Assembly: GCF_015710975.1 (NCBI RefSeq)
Contig: NZ_CP049783.1
Location: forward strand, 2,353,501 to 2,417,500
Direction: 5' to 3'
Length of the DNA: 64,000 nucleotides
DNA from: Paenibacillus polymyxa
Lineage (GTDB): Bacteria > Bacillota > Bacilli > Paenibacillales > Paenibacillaceae
Position 1 is the stretch's first letter, and every line of letters begins with the position of its first letter. Under the pieces are notes generated by a model that ran no database searches, was not told where the DNA came from, and was given only the letters and a program-made list of their open reading frames with translations. Below are positions 44,836-55,084 of this stretch, one piece after another. Made by a program: the position numbers and the translations under genes.

Positions 44836-47800
44836 TTACAAAGGTTGGTCACGTGTAATAACTGTGTGCTGCTGTTTTTTGAGTTGTCGGTGCATCTTGT
44901 ACTTGGCCATGATCATATACAAGGACGGCACCACAAACAAAGTTAACAAGGTCGAAAATAACAAACCGAAAATAACGGTGAACGCTAGTGGCTTAAAGAG
45001 CAGGCTTCCCAATAGTGCTAAGGGAATCATACCTACAATGGCAGCCAGGGAAGTCAATAAAATCGGTCTGAAACGAGCAGCGGCCGCTTGTATTACGGCT
45101 TCCTTTAATTCCATTCCTTCATGTCTTGCATCCTCGATAAATTCAATTAAGACAATCCCATTCCTCACAACAATGCCCGCAAGTGCGATAATTCCCATGA
45201 TGCTCATAAAACCGATGGGCATACCAGTCAGAAAAATACCAATTATTCCGCCGGCTGCTGCTAGGTACACGGTTGTCATAATAATAATAGGAATGGAGAG
45301 TGAATAAAACTGCATCGTGATCAAGAGTAGAATGAGTAAGACTACAACGATCGCCAGCTTCCCTAAATCCGCGAATATGGTAGACTGATCGGATGTTTCA
45401 CCGCCTACCTCCCATTTATAGCCTTCAGGGAACTTCATTTGTGCCAGTTTGCCTTCCACATCTACCATGGCTTCGCTTGCAGTTCGTCCGTTCAAGTCGG
45501 CTTCGACTGTAATCGTCCGCTCCATATTGTAATGCTTGATTTGCTGAATAGCAAATGACGGCTTAATCTGTACTAGCTGGTTTAATGGAATTTGCTTTCC
45601 GGCTGCATTCACTACACTTAGTTGTTGGAAAAGCTTACTTGGCTCCTCGTTACTGTGATTCAAATACATTTTGATATCTACCAGACTGCTTCCAGTATCG
45701 AATTGACTGACTTGAGCTCCTTCCTTTAACAGAAGAAGGGTACGAGTCAAATCTGTGTAGCTTACTAAATATTGATCCATGGCTTGTTTGTTGACCTCAA
45801 GCTCGAGGGCATATCGTTCAATTCCTATGTCATCTACGATGCCCGTTGTGCCCTCTACTGTCGCGATCTGCTCCTTTGCTTTTTGGGCAAGGGTTTGCAG
45901 TTCATTCAAATTCTGACCTGAGATACGAATAGAAACGGGTTTACCTACTGGAATCCCAAGACGGGGAACATACATGGTAACCGTGACGCCAGGGTAGGAT
46001 TTCTTAACATGTTGTTCCCAGGCATCAACTGTCGAATTGAGATCGAATACGTTCTCTTTTCCGACGACAGCAATCTGACCTACGGTTTCGTTATAAGTAA
46101 TATTTCCACCCATGCTATTAATGTCACTAAACAGTTGGGGAGCAGTCCCCCCTGCACTGTAAACGACCTTGGAAGTTTCAGGTTGCTTCTTGATCCAGCC
46201 TGCAAGATCTTTAACGACCTGATCGGTTTCCGCAATGGAAGTGCCTACAGGCATTTTTACATTTAGTGCAACATGAGGGTCTTCCGATTCAGGGAAAAGC
46301 TCAACGGATGTAAAGGGAACTAATCCATAAGCAGCTGTTCCAAGCATGAGTCCAACCATAGCCGTCAGCAAGGGACGCTGAATGACTTTAGGCATCAGCT
46401 TTTGTGAATAAAGCTTGTTTAAAGAGTGAATCTGCTGACCGAGCAAGCCTACTGGTTTTGATTTCCCCTGAGGATGACGAGTCTGTCTGCGCTTTTCATA
46501 CCATTCTCGAAAAATAGGGATGATCGTGAGGGACATGATCATAGAGGCTAACATGGTCAGAGAAACAATGGCGGGAATGGGTCTAATAAAGGCACCTACA
46601 TTTCCGGGAAGAAACAACAGTGGAGCGAAAGCTGAGATGGTGGCCAATGTTGCAACCAAAATAGACAGCATGACCTCTTTGGTACCTTTTATAGCTGCAA
46701 CGGAGGGTGATTCTCCTAATTCCGTAAGTCTGCGCTCAATATTATCGTTTACCACTACAGCATCATCCACGAGTATGCCGAGTACAATGATCAGACCGAC
46801 AACGGAAATCTGATTTAAAGTAATGCCGAACATAGGTAGAAAGATAATGGCAATCGAAACCGAAATAGGGATTGCCAGCGCGACAAAAGCAGAGGTGAGC
46901 AAATTCAGGCCCAACATACAAACGAGAATAACAGCCGCAATTGCCAGAATCGTTTCACGCTTTAAGTCGTCAAAGATATGGTTTACCTGATCCTTTTGTG
47001 CAAAGAGAGTCTGTAAGTGAACACCTACGGGGAGTGTTTTCTCCAGCTCTTTGAGCTTGGTATTGACCTTTTCGCTCATAGAGGGGATGTCTGTGCCTGT
47101 TTCCGCTCCAATACTTAGCGTAATGGCCGGTTTACCCTCTACATAAGCGGAATATTCTGCCTCAGGATGTGCCAGCTCAGTTGTTCCAATATCTCTTAAA
47201 TAAACAGGATTACCTTCCTTTGTACGTGTCAAAATGACCTGATTTAATTCGTCAGCTTTTTCGGTCTCACGAACAATGAGTTGATAGGTACGTCCGTTGT
47301 ATTCAATATTACCGGTAGGAACTCGATCGATCTGAGATTGGATCGCTTGTGCCACTTGTCCCCACGACAACTGATATTGCTGGAGCTTCTGATTGTCGAT
47401 ATGGACACGTACTTCTTGGTCAGGAAGACCATTGAATTTGACACTGGATACGCCGGAAATCGTATTAAGTTGATCTTTCCAGGTGGTGGTCAAATCATTT
47501 AGTTTATACAGTGGTGCAGATGAGTCGGCGGTCAGAGCATAAGAGCCGATAAACGAGCTGGTCAGCTTGTCATTTACAACAGGCACCTCAGCACCTTGAG
47601 GAAGATCGGCTTGTGCATCTTGCACCTTTTTACGCATATTATCCCAAACTGTCTGAGGATCCACTCCATTTTTGGATTCGATTAGAATAGAGGAGAATCC
47701 GTTGCCAGAAGTCGAATTAATCGTTTTAACACCTTCAACCTCCTTGATGCGTTTCTCCAGCTCTTTAGTTACGGTTTGTTCTACCTTTTGTGGCGAAGCA

Positions 47801-47952
47801 CCGGGGTAAACGGTTGTGACCATAGCATTCTGTATGGTCACGTCTGGCATTTCCTGCTGTGGTAACTGGAAAAAACCGAAAGCTCCAACTACAATCAGCA
47901 TGACAAAAAACAGCAATGTTATTTTTCGCTTTTTTACGATGTACTCAATCAT
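44836..47952 (-). CDS. RND family efflux permease (second system)
   Basis: This 1038-residue RND permease starts IEYIVKKRKITLLFFVMLI and has QEMPDVTIQNAMVTTVYPG, then the central LVDDAVVVNDNIERRLTE in helix 4, with the paired acidic residues of the proton relay, and a symmetric second half. It overlaps the adaptor gene by four bases, indicating translational coupling. It differs clearly from the permease at 32100, so the two are not a recent duplication. No TolC-like gene lies nearby. The substrate is unknown. Confidence 0.92.
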   Translation of the reverse strand: MIEYIVKKRKITLLFFVMLIVVGAFGFFQLPQQEMPDVTIQNAMVTTVYPGASPQKVEQTVTKELEKRIKEVEGVKTINSTSGNGFSSILIESKNGVDPQTVWDNMRKKVQDAQADLPQGAEVPVVNDKLTSSFIGSYALTADSSAPLYKLNDLTTTWKDQLNTISGVSSVKFNGLPDQEVRVHIDNQKLQQYQLSWGQVAQAIQSQIDRVPTGNIEYNGRTYQLIVRETEKADELNQVILTRTKEGNPVYLRDIGTTELAHPEAEYSAYVEGKPAITLSIGAETGTDIPSMSEKVNTKLKELEKTLPVGVHLQTLFAQKDQVNHIFDDLKRETILAIAAVILVCMLGLNLLTSAFVALAIPISVSIAIIFLPMFGITLNQISVVGLIIVLGILVDDAVVVNDNIERRLTELGESPSVAAIKGTKEVMLSILVATLATISAFAPLLFLPGNVGAFIRPIPAIVSLTMLASMIMSLTIIPIFREWYEKRRQTRHPQGKSKPVGLLGQQIHSLNKLYSQKLMPKVIQRPLLTAMVGLMLGTAAYGLVPFTSVELFPESEDPHVALNVKMPVGTSIAETDQVVKDLAGWIKKQPETSKVVYSAGGTAPQLFSDINSMGGNITYNETVGQIAVVGKENVFDLNSTVDAWEQHVKKSYPGVTVTMYVPRLGIPVGKPVSIRISGQNLNELQTLAQKAKEQIATVEGTTGIVDDIGIERYALELEVNKQAMDQYLVSYTDLTRTLLLLKEGAQVSQFDTGSSLVDIKMYLNHSNEEPSKLFQQLSVVNAAGKQIPLNQLVQIKPSFAIQQIKHYNMERTITVEADLNGRTASEAMVDVEGKLAQMKFPEGYKWEVGGETSDQSTIFADLGKLAIVVVLLILLLITMQFYSLSIPIIIMTTVYLAAAGGIIGIFLTGMPIGFMSIMGIIALAGIVVRNGIVLIEFIEDARHEGMELKEAVIQAAAARFRPILLTSLAAIVGMIPLALLGSLLFKPLAFTVIFGLLFSTLLTLFVVPSLYMIMAKYKMHRQLKKQQHTVITRDQPL

Positions 47953-49358
47953 GGGCGTCCGCCTTCCTCCGACTGAATCGCATTTCCATCAAATAGGGAT
48001 TCTGCCCCTTTAATGACAATACGTTCTCCTTCACGAAGCCCGGATACAATTTGCAATTGATTATCTACAACCTGATTGCCAAGCTCCACAGGGGTTCTAA
48101 CCGCTTTTCCTTGAATATCTTTGAAAATAAAAGGCTTGCTTCCCGTATTGATGACTGCTTCAGCAGGCACAAGAATACCATTCTTGTCTGTCACCTGATG
48201 CGCAGCTTTAATGATCTGGCCGGGTAACCAGTCTCGCTGTGGATTAGCAATGATAATCTCTACGTTAACCCGCCCCGTATCGGTGCTGGTTGAAGGATAG
48301 ATGTTGGACACCATACCATGACGAGTCTCATCATAGAGTGCCACCTTCACCTGTTGTCCCTTTTTCCAATCCTTAATTTCACTGTCTGGTACGGGAAGGA
48401 GTACTTTAAGACGGTCGATGGAGCCTATGCGATAGACGGCTTGGCCCGACGCGACCAAATCACCTGTATTCACGATTTTGTCTAAGATTACGCCGTTCAC
48501 GGGAGAAGTTAAACGGGTGCGTGACAATGCCAGCTCCGCCTGGTCCTTGGCGACAAGGGCCTTTTCGTAGTTGGCACGTGCTTGTTTTTGGGAAGCCTCT
48601 GCTTGTTCACTGGCTGCAAGAGCTTTAGTTTTACCTGCAATCGCATCCTGAAAGGAAGCTTGGACAGATTGATGCTCTTCGGCTGTGGCCCCTTCCAGCA
48701 AAAGAGATAAGGAAGCTTTTGCTTGCTCCAGATTTTGAAGAGCAGCAGTTGCATTCAGGCGGGCGTTCTCGTTATCCGACGCGGTAGCTGCACCTGCCTC
48801 AAACAGCTTTTGTGTCCGCTCGCTATCCGTCCTGGCCTTGTTATAGGCGCTTTGTGCCTTATCGACAGTGATTTGTGCTTGCTGTTTTTCCTGAGCGCGC
48901 GCACCCTTGTTGGCCTTGCTGACATTTGCACGAGCACTCGTAATACCTGCATCGGCGGATTGAATGGCAGAGGCAGCTGCCTGTAGGTTAGCCTGTGCGT
49001 TATCTATACCGGCTAAAGCTTCTTGGATAGAGGCCGTTGCCTGTGCAACCTGTAGCCTGTAGTCAGCATCATCTAGACGGGCAATGATTGCCCCTTTTTG
49101 GACTAGAGTGCCAGTAGTGACCTCTGCGCTGGCGACGGTACCTCCATTTTGAAAGGCCAGTGTACGTTCTTCATAAGCCTGAAGGGTGCCTGACAAGTCA
49201 TAGGCGGTATGGAGTGGTGTATTCTTGACGATTGTAGTGTGCACAACGGTCGGCTGTGCGGATGAACCTGAAGCAGCATCTTTTTTTCCGGTAGAACATC
49301 CGGCAATTGCGAGGCTCATTGATAAGGTGAGCATGATGATGGCCCGTTGTTTATTCAT
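47949..49358 (-). CDS. RND efflux adaptor lipoprotein (second system)
   Basis: The 469-residue product is a lipoprotein: MNKQRAIIMLTLSMSLAIAGC with the lipobox IAGC near residue 20. It has a lipoyl-like first half (GGTVASAEVTTGTLVQKGAI), a long Ala/Gln/Lys-rich helical hairpin (about 95-255), the second lipoyl half (LTSPVNGVILDKIVNTGDL) and the barrel domain. The frame opens at 49385, but the ATG at 49358 follows GGAAGGAAGG and gives the lipoprotein signal. It is the first gene of the operon with the RND permease and tetR. Confidence 0.9.
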   Translation of the reverse strand: MNKQRAIIMLTLSMSLAIAGCSTGKKDAASGSSAQPTVVHTTIVKNTPLHTAYDLSGTLQAYEERTLAFQNGGTVASAEVTTGTLVQKGAIIARLDDADYRLQVAQATASIQEALAGIDNAQANLQAAASAIQSADAGITSARANVSKANKGARAQEKQQAQITVDKAQSAYNKARTDSERTQKLFEAGAATASDNENARLNATAALQNLEQAKASLSLLLEGATAEEHQSVQASFQDAIAGKTKALAASEQAEASQKQARANYEKALVAKDQAELALSRTRLTSPVNGVILDKIVNTGDLVASGQAVYRIGSIDRLKVLLPVPDSEIKDWKKGQQVKVALYDETRHGMVSNIYPSTSTDTGRVNVEIIIANPQRDWLPGQIIKAAHQVTDKNGILVPAEAVINTGSKPFIFKDIQGKAVRTPVELGNQVVDNQLQIVSGLREGERIVIKGAESLFDGNAIQSEEGGRP

Positions 49359-49394
49359 GATTATCCTTCCTTCCGATAGGGTCATAAAATCGAG

Positions 49395-49431
49395 TTTAAA
49401 CTAATTGGTTTAAAATGAACTCATTAGTTCA
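49395..49431. promoter_or_regulatory. Paired operator sites in front of the second RND operon
   Basis: AACTAATTGGTT (49399-49410) and AACTCATTAGTT (49418-49429) match at 10 of 12 bases, 19 bases apart; each sits in a palindrome (TTTAAAC...GTTTAAA and TGAACT-CATT-AGTTCA). They lie just downstream of the promoter's -10, where bound repressor would block initiation. A third partial site, AATTAGTTGG, is at about 49488-49497. Confidence 0.65.
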
Positions 49432-49436
49432 TGTGT

Positions 49437-49466
49437 ATTATAGTGCGCCTATATTGCATTCGTCAA
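49437..49466 (-). promoter_or_regulatory. Promoter of the second RND operon
   Basis: On the minus strand TTGACG (49461-49466) and TATAAT (49437-49442) are 18 bases apart. The start would fall inside the paired operator. Confidence 0.75.
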
Positions 49467-49622
49467 TTCACTGTTTTGGATTTTATGAATTAGTTGGCGG
49501 AATTTCGGAACTTTTGCCTTTATAATAAGTCTATTAACATAAGAGGATTTTTTTGTTTATTGGTAGAGTACATGCGCGGATTAATCCGTTTGAATACAAA
49601 GAAGATGGGAGCTATTATTCAA

Positions 49623-52340
49623 ATGTTTTTAAGTAATAGAAAACAGAGCAAAGTGAAAGTAGATGGCAAAGGAATTGCTAAAAGATGGGCTGTTTTAACG
49701 CTAGCAGGAGTATTATGGGTCGGTCCGGTTGCCGGAACTGGGGTTCTAGTCCCGTTAAATAATTGGATATCTGCGCCAATCGCGAGTGCTGCCTCCGGTT
49801 CAACGGTAAAATTGGGTGAGGAGATCATTACTTCGGGCGCAACATTATTGAAATATCGTTTTAAAGGGTCCAAGGGAACAGCGCTGGCTGATATCGTTCG
49901 AGTAGACCTGCAAAATCCGTACGTAAAGCTGGATGTCATGACTGGGAAGAACGGACAGTTTACGACCCGTCAGAGTACAGGCGGTATGGCAAAAGAGACC
50001 GGTGCGGTTGCTGGCGTGAACGGGGATTATTTTAATACCTCTAGCGAGGGAGCACCGATCGGTGGACAGGTGTCCAAAGGGGTGTTGATGTCTACTCCCT
50101 CTGATTTAACAGGGATGTATGCCTTTGCTGTAACGAAGGATGGCTCACCGATGGTTGAGCAATTTACTTTTGAAGGTACAGTAAAAGCTGGTGATGGGTC
50201 TTCCTTCTCTTTGGCAGGGATGAATAAGGCTTCATACTCGCCTGAGACGAGTGGGAGCAGCTATAGTCACTCCAATGCTATGTATATTTATACATCTGCT
50301 TGGAAAGCAATTGAGCGACCTAAAAACAGTTCGACAACGCCTACTGAAATATTGGTACAAAATGGCGTGGTTACGCAAGTCTCCGAAAATGCTACATTGA
50401 ATATGACTGTTCCGCAGGATGGCTATATTTTGCGTACACACGGTAAAGCAGCGGATTATGCCAAAGCGCATCTGACTGTGGGACAGACTGTAGAAACGAA
50501 CTATCACCTTCGCGTCAAATCGACAGGGAGTGAAGTAGATCCTTCCAACCTACAAATGATGATCGGTGGACATACCATTTTAGTAAATGACGGACAGAAG
50601 ACTTCGTTCTCCCGAAGTACGACAAGTATAGGCGGGACGCGTGCGCGTACGGCTTTGGGATATTCCCGTGACAAGCGATATGCCTATGTCATCGCCGTTG
50701 AGAAGAATGGGAACAGCGTTGGTGTATCCTTGAGCGAGCTGCAAACACTGATGAAAGATATTGGTGTCTGGAAGGGGATGAACCTCGATGGTGGCGGCTC
50801 TACCACCATGGTAACTCGTGATTTGGGAGATACGACAGCGGGGCTTACATTCAATACAGAATATGGTACAGAGCAACGTAGCATCGTAAATGGAGTGGGA
50901 GTATATACCACTGCTCCTAAAGGAACGCTCAAAGGCTTTACCATCAAGGGCAATAAAACGCTGCTGATTGGTCAGAGCGGAAGTTACTCCTTCAAAGGCT
51001 ACGACAACTACTACAATCCATTTGATACCTCGAAAGTACAAGTGACGTGGAAGTCCAGCAACCCAGCTGTTGTGTCCGTGAGCGGCGGTGTTGTGAAGGG
51101 GGCCAAACCGGGAACTGCTACTTTAACTGCATCCAGTGGCTCAGCCAGTGCGACAACCAAGGTCACCGTGCTTGGAGCAGATGAAATTTCATCACTTACT
51201 GCAGGAAGTGGGACAGGCTCGCTTACTGCAGGAGCTAAAATCGCAGTACCGATAACGGCCAAGACGAAAGATGGACAGAGTGTCAGCATTACATCAGATG
51301 CGCTTAAATGGGAGTTCGTCGGCTTTAAGGGAAACGTTAAGGACAATCAGCTTACGGTAAATACAGTGGATGCGGGTGTGAAAACAGGCTATGCCATTGG
51401 TCGCTACGATGGTTTCAGTGCGGTTGTCTTCCTGTCCGCTGGCGGGGCAAGTACAAATAACTGGGAAAACTTCGAAAATGTTTCGTATCCGGTTGATTTC
51501 ACTTCAAATGTGGAAGGTGTTACCGGTACAGCGGCTGTTGTACAAGGGGATGGAGACCATGCCAATTCCAAAGTGCTGGAGCTAAGCTACGACATGACGA
51601 ATGGCAGTGGTAAAATGTATGCTTACGCTCAATTAAATGGCACATCTGGGAAGACATTGGAGCAGGCAGCTACATCCATCTCGATTGATGTCAAAGGGGA
51701 TAAGAGTCTGAACTGGCTGCGTGCGGAGCTGGAGGATGCTCAAGGCAAAACGGCATACATTGATCTCGCCAAAGTGATTGACTGGAACGGCTGGAAAACG
51801 ATTAACGCAGATATGAGCAGTTTGAATATTTCTTATCCGGCGAAGCTGAAACGTCTCTATGTGGTCAATGTAGCCGAGGGTCAGGATGAGCGCGCTAAGA
51901 CAGGTAAGGTCGCTTTTGATAATATCTCTTTTAATACACCAGGGACGGTCGGCACAGAAGGACTTAAAAAGGGAACAGCTCAGATGACGATCGGTCAAAA
52001 ATCAATGACGGTAAATGGAACGCCAACTACGATTGATGCAGCTCCGATGACTCGCAATGGTTCGACGTATGTTCCAATCAAGTATGTGCTGGACGCATTT
52101 GGCGGGCAAGCCAAATGGAATGCGGGCGATCAGCGGATCACCATTATGCGCGGTGGTGTGCTGATGGATTTGACTGTAGGAAAAAAAGAAGTGATTCTAA
52201 ACGGAAAGCGTCAGAGCACTGAAGTTGCACCTATTGTACTGGGAGGCAGGACTTTAGTCCCATTAAGACTGGTGTCTGAACAGTTAGGAATGACTGTAAA
52301 ATGGGAACAAGAAACGAAGACCATCACCCTCCAGTCATGA
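49623..52340 (+). CDS. Secreted phosphodiester glycosidase (NAGPA-like) protein with stalk domain
   Basis: The likely 905-residue product has an N-terminal basic and hydrophobic segment (about 25-45), then a NAGPA/DUF2233-type phosphodiester glycosidase domain (about 60-430) with AGVNGDYFNTSSEGAPIGG and MNLDGGGSTTMVTRDLGDT near residue 386. A bacterial Ig-like domain follows (WKSSNPAVVSVSGGVVKGAK), then a middle region with no call and a C-terminal stalk domain (about 785-905: GSTYVPIKYVLDAFGGQAKW, RTLVPLRLVSEQLGMTVKWE). Start 49623 is chosen for GGGAG upstream; the frame opens at 49494. The enzyme class hydrolyses phosphodiester-linked sugars, so a wall polymer substrate is plausible. It precedes degS by 47 bases. 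Confidence 0.85.
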   Translation: MFLSNRKQSKVKVDGKGIAKRWAVLTLAGVLWVGPVAGTGVLVPLNNWISAPIASAASGSTVKLGEEIITSGATLLKYRFKGSKGTALADIVRVDLQNPYVKLDVMTGKNGQFTTRQSTGGMAKETGAVAGVNGDYFNTSSEGAPIGGQVSKGVLMSTPSDLTGMYAFAVTKDGSPMVEQFTFEGTVKAGDGSSFSLAGMNKASYSPETSGSSYSHSNAMYIYTSAWKAIERPKNSSTTPTEILVQNGVVTQVSENATLNMTVPQDGYILRTHGKAADYAKAHLTVGQTVETNYHLRVKSTGSEVDPSNLQMMIGGHTILVNDGQKTSFSRSTTSIGGTRARTALGYSRDKRYAYVIAVEKNGNSVGVSLSELQTLMKDIGVWKGMNLDGGGSTTMVTRDLGDTTAGLTFNTEYGTEQRSIVNGVGVYTTAPKGTLKGFTIKGNKTLLIGQSGSYSFKGYDNYYNPFDTSKVQVTWKSSNPAVVSVSGGVVKGAKPGTATLTASSGSASATTKVTVLGADEISSLTAGSGTGSLTAGAKIAVPITAKTKDGQSVSITSDALKWEFVGFKGNVKDNQLTVNTVDAGVKTGYAIGRYDGFSAVVFLSAGGASTNNWENFENVSYPVDFTSNVEGVTGTAAVVQGDGDHANSKVLELSYDMTNGSGKMYAYAQLNGTSGKTLEQAATSISIDVKGDKSLNWLRAELEDAQGKTAYIDLAKVIDWNGWKTINADMSSLNISYPAKLKRLYVVNVAEGQDERAKTGKVAFDNISFNTPGTVGTEGLKKGTAQMTIGQKSMTVNGTPTTIDAAPMTRNGSTYVPIKYVLDAFGGQAKWNAGDQRITIMRGGVLMDLTVGKKEVILNGKRQSTEVAPIVLGGRTLVPLRLVSEQLGMTVKWEQETKTITLQS

Positions 52341-52387
52341 TATGGTATGATATATACTTGAAATGCTAGGATTGGAGTAGAACATTT

Positions 52388-53548
52388 GTGGACTTTCAAG
52401 CCGATATCATAGACCGAGTCATTAAAAATGCCATCCAGGTGATGGAGAACAGCAAATATCAGATGTTCGAAATATTGGACACGGCCCGGACCGAACTGGT
52501 TACGTTAAATCAAGAGCTTCAGAGCGTATTGAAGGAAACGGCAGAAACGATCGAAAAAGTGGACCAGCTGGAAATGAACTATCGGCGGTCCCGAATTCGG
52601 TTGACTGAGGTCAGTCGTGATTTCGTCCGTTACTCGGAAGAGGATATCAAACAGGCTTATGAGAAGGCGACACAGCTTCAACTCGATGTGATGATTTTTC
52701 GCGAGAAGGAAATGTATCTCAAAGCCAGAAGAGATGATCTTCAAAAGCGGGCCAAAAGTGTCGAGGCTTCTGTCGAGCGGGCCGAAACTATCGGTTCGCA
52801 GATGGGGGTCGTGCTGGAATATTTATCGGGTGAATTGGGACAAGTGACGCGGATCATTGAATCGGCCAAAAATCGGCAGTTTATTGGTCTGAAAATTATT
52901 TTGGCTCAGGAAGAGGAGCGTAAGCGCATATCCCGTGAAATTCACGATGGACCTGCGCAACTCCTTGCGCATCTAGTGCTTAGGACGGAAATTGTGGAAA
53001 GAATGATTGCCAAGCAGGAATTTAAGATGGTTCAGGACGAAATAGTAGACTTGAAGAAACAAGTTCGCTCCAGTCTTGAAGAAATGCGAAAGGTCATTTT
53101 TAACTTGCGTCCCATGGCCCTGGATGACCTGGGGCTTATTCCGACGCTCCGGAAATATGTGCAGGATTTTGAAGAAAAAACGAAGATTAGAGCGCTTTTT
53201 GAAACAAGGGGCAAGGAACACCGTCTCTCTTCCGCGATGGAAGCAGCCATTTACCGTCTGATCCAGGAAGCTTTGACTAACGCTGCCAAGCATGCTTACC
53301 CTACCTATGTGCTTGTGGAGATTACCTACCAGGCACAGCTTGTAAAAATTGTTGTGCAGGATAATGGTCTGGGCTTTAAGCCAGAGCTTTTTCAGCAAAA
53401 AAGCAAAGACCATGGGCATTTTGGTCTGATTGGTATGCGGGAAAGGGTTGAACTGCTCGAGGGGAGAATGGAGATCGAATCAGCTGAGAATCAAGGCACC
53501 AAGATAGTGATTCATATCCCAACCAACGTGGAAAAGGGAAAGGAGTAA
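52388..53548 (+). CDS. degS: Sensor histidine kinase DegS
   Basis: DegS is a cytosolic, membrane-free histidine kinase that phosphorylates DegU. The 386-residue protein has a long N-terminal coiled-coil sensor (about 15-165), the phosphoacceptor His186 in SREIHDGPAQLLAHL, and the ATPase domain with LIQEALTNAAKHAYP, DNGLGFKPE and HFGLIGMRERVELLEG. The start is GTG 52388. The length equals B. subtilis DegS. degU follows four bases later, so the two are translated together. Confidence 0.95.
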   Translation: MDFQADIIDRVIKNAIQVMENSKYQMFEILDTARTELVTLNQELQSVLKETAETIEKVDQLEMNYRRSRIRLTEVSRDFVRYSEEDIKQAYEKATQLQLDVMIFREKEMYLKARRDDLQKRAKSVEASVERAETIGSQMGVVLEYLSGELGQVTRIIESAKNRQFIGLKIILAQEEERKRISREIHDGPAQLLAHLVLRTEIVERMIAKQEFKMVQDEIVDLKKQVRSSLEEMRKVIFNLRPMALDDLGLIPTLRKYVQDFEEKTKIRALFETRGKEHRLSSAMEAAIYRLIQEALTNAAKHAYPTYVLVEITYQAQLVKIVVQDNGLGFKPELFQQKSKDHGHFGLIGMRERVELLEGRMEIESAENQGTKIVIHIPTNVEKGKE

Positions 53549-53552
53549 CAAC

Positions 53553-54275
53553 ATGGAAAATCAGGAAATGAGTAATGCACCCATTAAAGTTCTCTTAGCG
53601 GACGACCATCAGTTGTTTCGTGAAGGACTTAAACGTATTTTGAATATGGAGGACGACATTGAGGTCATCGGAGAATGTGGCGATGGCATTCAAGTGTTGG
53701 AATTCTGCAACGTAGAGAAACCGGATATTGTTCTGATGGATATTAATATGCCAATTGAAAATGGTGTAGAGGCAACTGAAAAACTACGGGAGATGTTCCC
53801 GGATGTCAAAGTGATCATTTTATCCATTCATGATGATGAAAGCTATGTATTCGAGACGTTGCGCAAGGGAGCCAATGGCTATCTGTTAAAAGATATGGAA
53901 GCCGAGTCCCTCATTAATGCTATTCGTTCAGTACATGAAGGATATGCATTTATTCATCCGAAGGTAACGGGCAAGCTTATTCAGCAGCTTCGTCGGATGA
54001 CTTACCTGAATGAAACAGGGGCTATGGCGGAAGGTCATACTAAGGAAGCAGGCGTGAAGTTTGTTGCAGGTGAAAATAATCCGCTGACTCGTCGTGAAGC
54101 AGAAGTGTTACGTCTGATGGCCGAAGGCAAGAGCAATAAGATGATTGGTGAATATTTATTCATTAGCGAGAAAACGGTCAAAAACCATGTCAGCAGTATT
54201 CTGCAAAAAATGGAAGTGGATGACCGTACACAAGCAGTTATTAACTCCATCAAATATGGATGGGTTACGCTGTAA
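53553..54275 (+). CDS. degU: Response regulator DegU
   Basis: The 240-residue regulator has a receiver domain with the phosphorylated Asp63 in [15 protein letters not shown] and the DD pair in [17 protein letters not shown], then a LuxR-type helix-turn-helix ([20 protein letters not shown], about 175-235). DegU governs exoenzymes, competence, motility and biofilm. The ATG follows AAAGGAG. The competence genes comFA and comFC lie downstream, with an unrecognised small gene and a terminator between. Confidence 0.97.
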   Translation: MENQEMSNAPIKVLLADDHQLFREGLKRILNMEDDIEVIGECGDGIQVLEFCNVEKPDIVLMDINMPIENGVEATEKLREMFPDVKVIILSIHDDESYVFETLRKGANGYLLKDMEAESLINAIRSVHEGYAFIHPKVTGKLIQQLRRMTYLNETGAMAEGHTKEAGVKFVAGENNPLTRREAEVLRLMAEGKSNKMIGEYLFISEKTVKNHVSSILQKMEVDDRTQAVINSIKYGWVTL

Positions 54276-54442
54276 AGTGTAGTCTTTTCATGTATTAGAC
54301 GATGCAGCTGCCTAGATATGAATGCTGTACCGCCTCTCTTTTAGAGCGAGATATCCGCTCGTATGGAAGTCCAGTACATAACCGTGACACCTCTTCCTGT
54401 TATACGGCATATATTGTCGCTATAGGAGGAGGTGGAACCCTC

Positions 54443-54883
54443 GTGACGGCTCACTTGGTTTGGATATTGCTTATATACGGTGTGGGAGCTGCAGTCGTGC
54501 ATCTCATGTATATACGACAGGCGGTTCAGGCTTATCACAATGGCGAAGATGCACACACGACATCGCTGAATCGTCGTGCGACTCGCTACATTGTGATTAC
54601 ATCCAATGATGGAGATCGTGTGGAATGGGTGATGCGTTCATTGAGTATCCTTGCCTGGCTACACCGGAGGCCGCTACATGTAACGGTACTGGATGATGAA
54701 TCTATAGACGATACGCTACCGATTCTGACCCGGCTGGTGCGCTATAGTCATATGGATGTTTCAGTCATCTCATGTCGTTTTTCACCGGGGAACCCGGTTT
54801 TGCCGAAGTCAGGCGGTGAAAAACAGGTTGTTATTGATCTTAGAACAGCAAACCCGTTGGCGGGCGTCCCACTTGTTCCTTAG
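54443..54883 (+). CDS. Unrecognised small membrane-anchored protein
   Basis: The GTG at 54443 follows GGAGGAGGTGG and gives a 146-residue protein; the frame opens at 54302 but that stretch has no good ribosome site. It has one membrane helix (about 5-24), then a short domain with YIVITSNDGDRVEWVMRSL and LHVTVLDDESIDDTL. The latter recalls the start of a family 2 glycosyltransferase-type fold, but no catalytic motif is complete and the domain is too short. I do not recognise a family. It lies between degU and the terminator before comFA. Confidence 0.55.
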   Translation: MTAHLVWILLIYGVGAAVVHLMYIRQAVQAYHNGEDAHTTSLNRRATRYIVITSNDGDRVEWVMRSLSILAWLHRRPLHVTVLDDESIDDTLPILTRLVRYSHMDVSVISCRFSPGNPVLPKSGGEKQVVIDLRTANPLAGVPLVP

Positions 54884-54987
54884 TGACAGGGATCTGTGGA
54901 CATCGTGGTTAAAATCAGATATAAATATTTATAGACAGTTGCATATGCAAGACAATAGGGATTTCGTTGAAATCTGTTTGATGTGAA

Positions 54988-55026
54988 GCACACTTCAGGC
55001 TAATAGCCATGGAAGTGTGCTTTTTT
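54988..55026 (+). terminator. Terminator before comFA
   Basis: GCACACTTC (54988-54996) pairs with GAAGTGTGC (55012-55020), an inner GGC...GCC stem stacks in the loop, and six T follow. Confidence 0.93.
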
Positions 55027-55084
55027 GCTGTTCTCTAGGGTGATAAGAACTAGGAACAATGATGAATGAGAGGAGAGAACAAAG

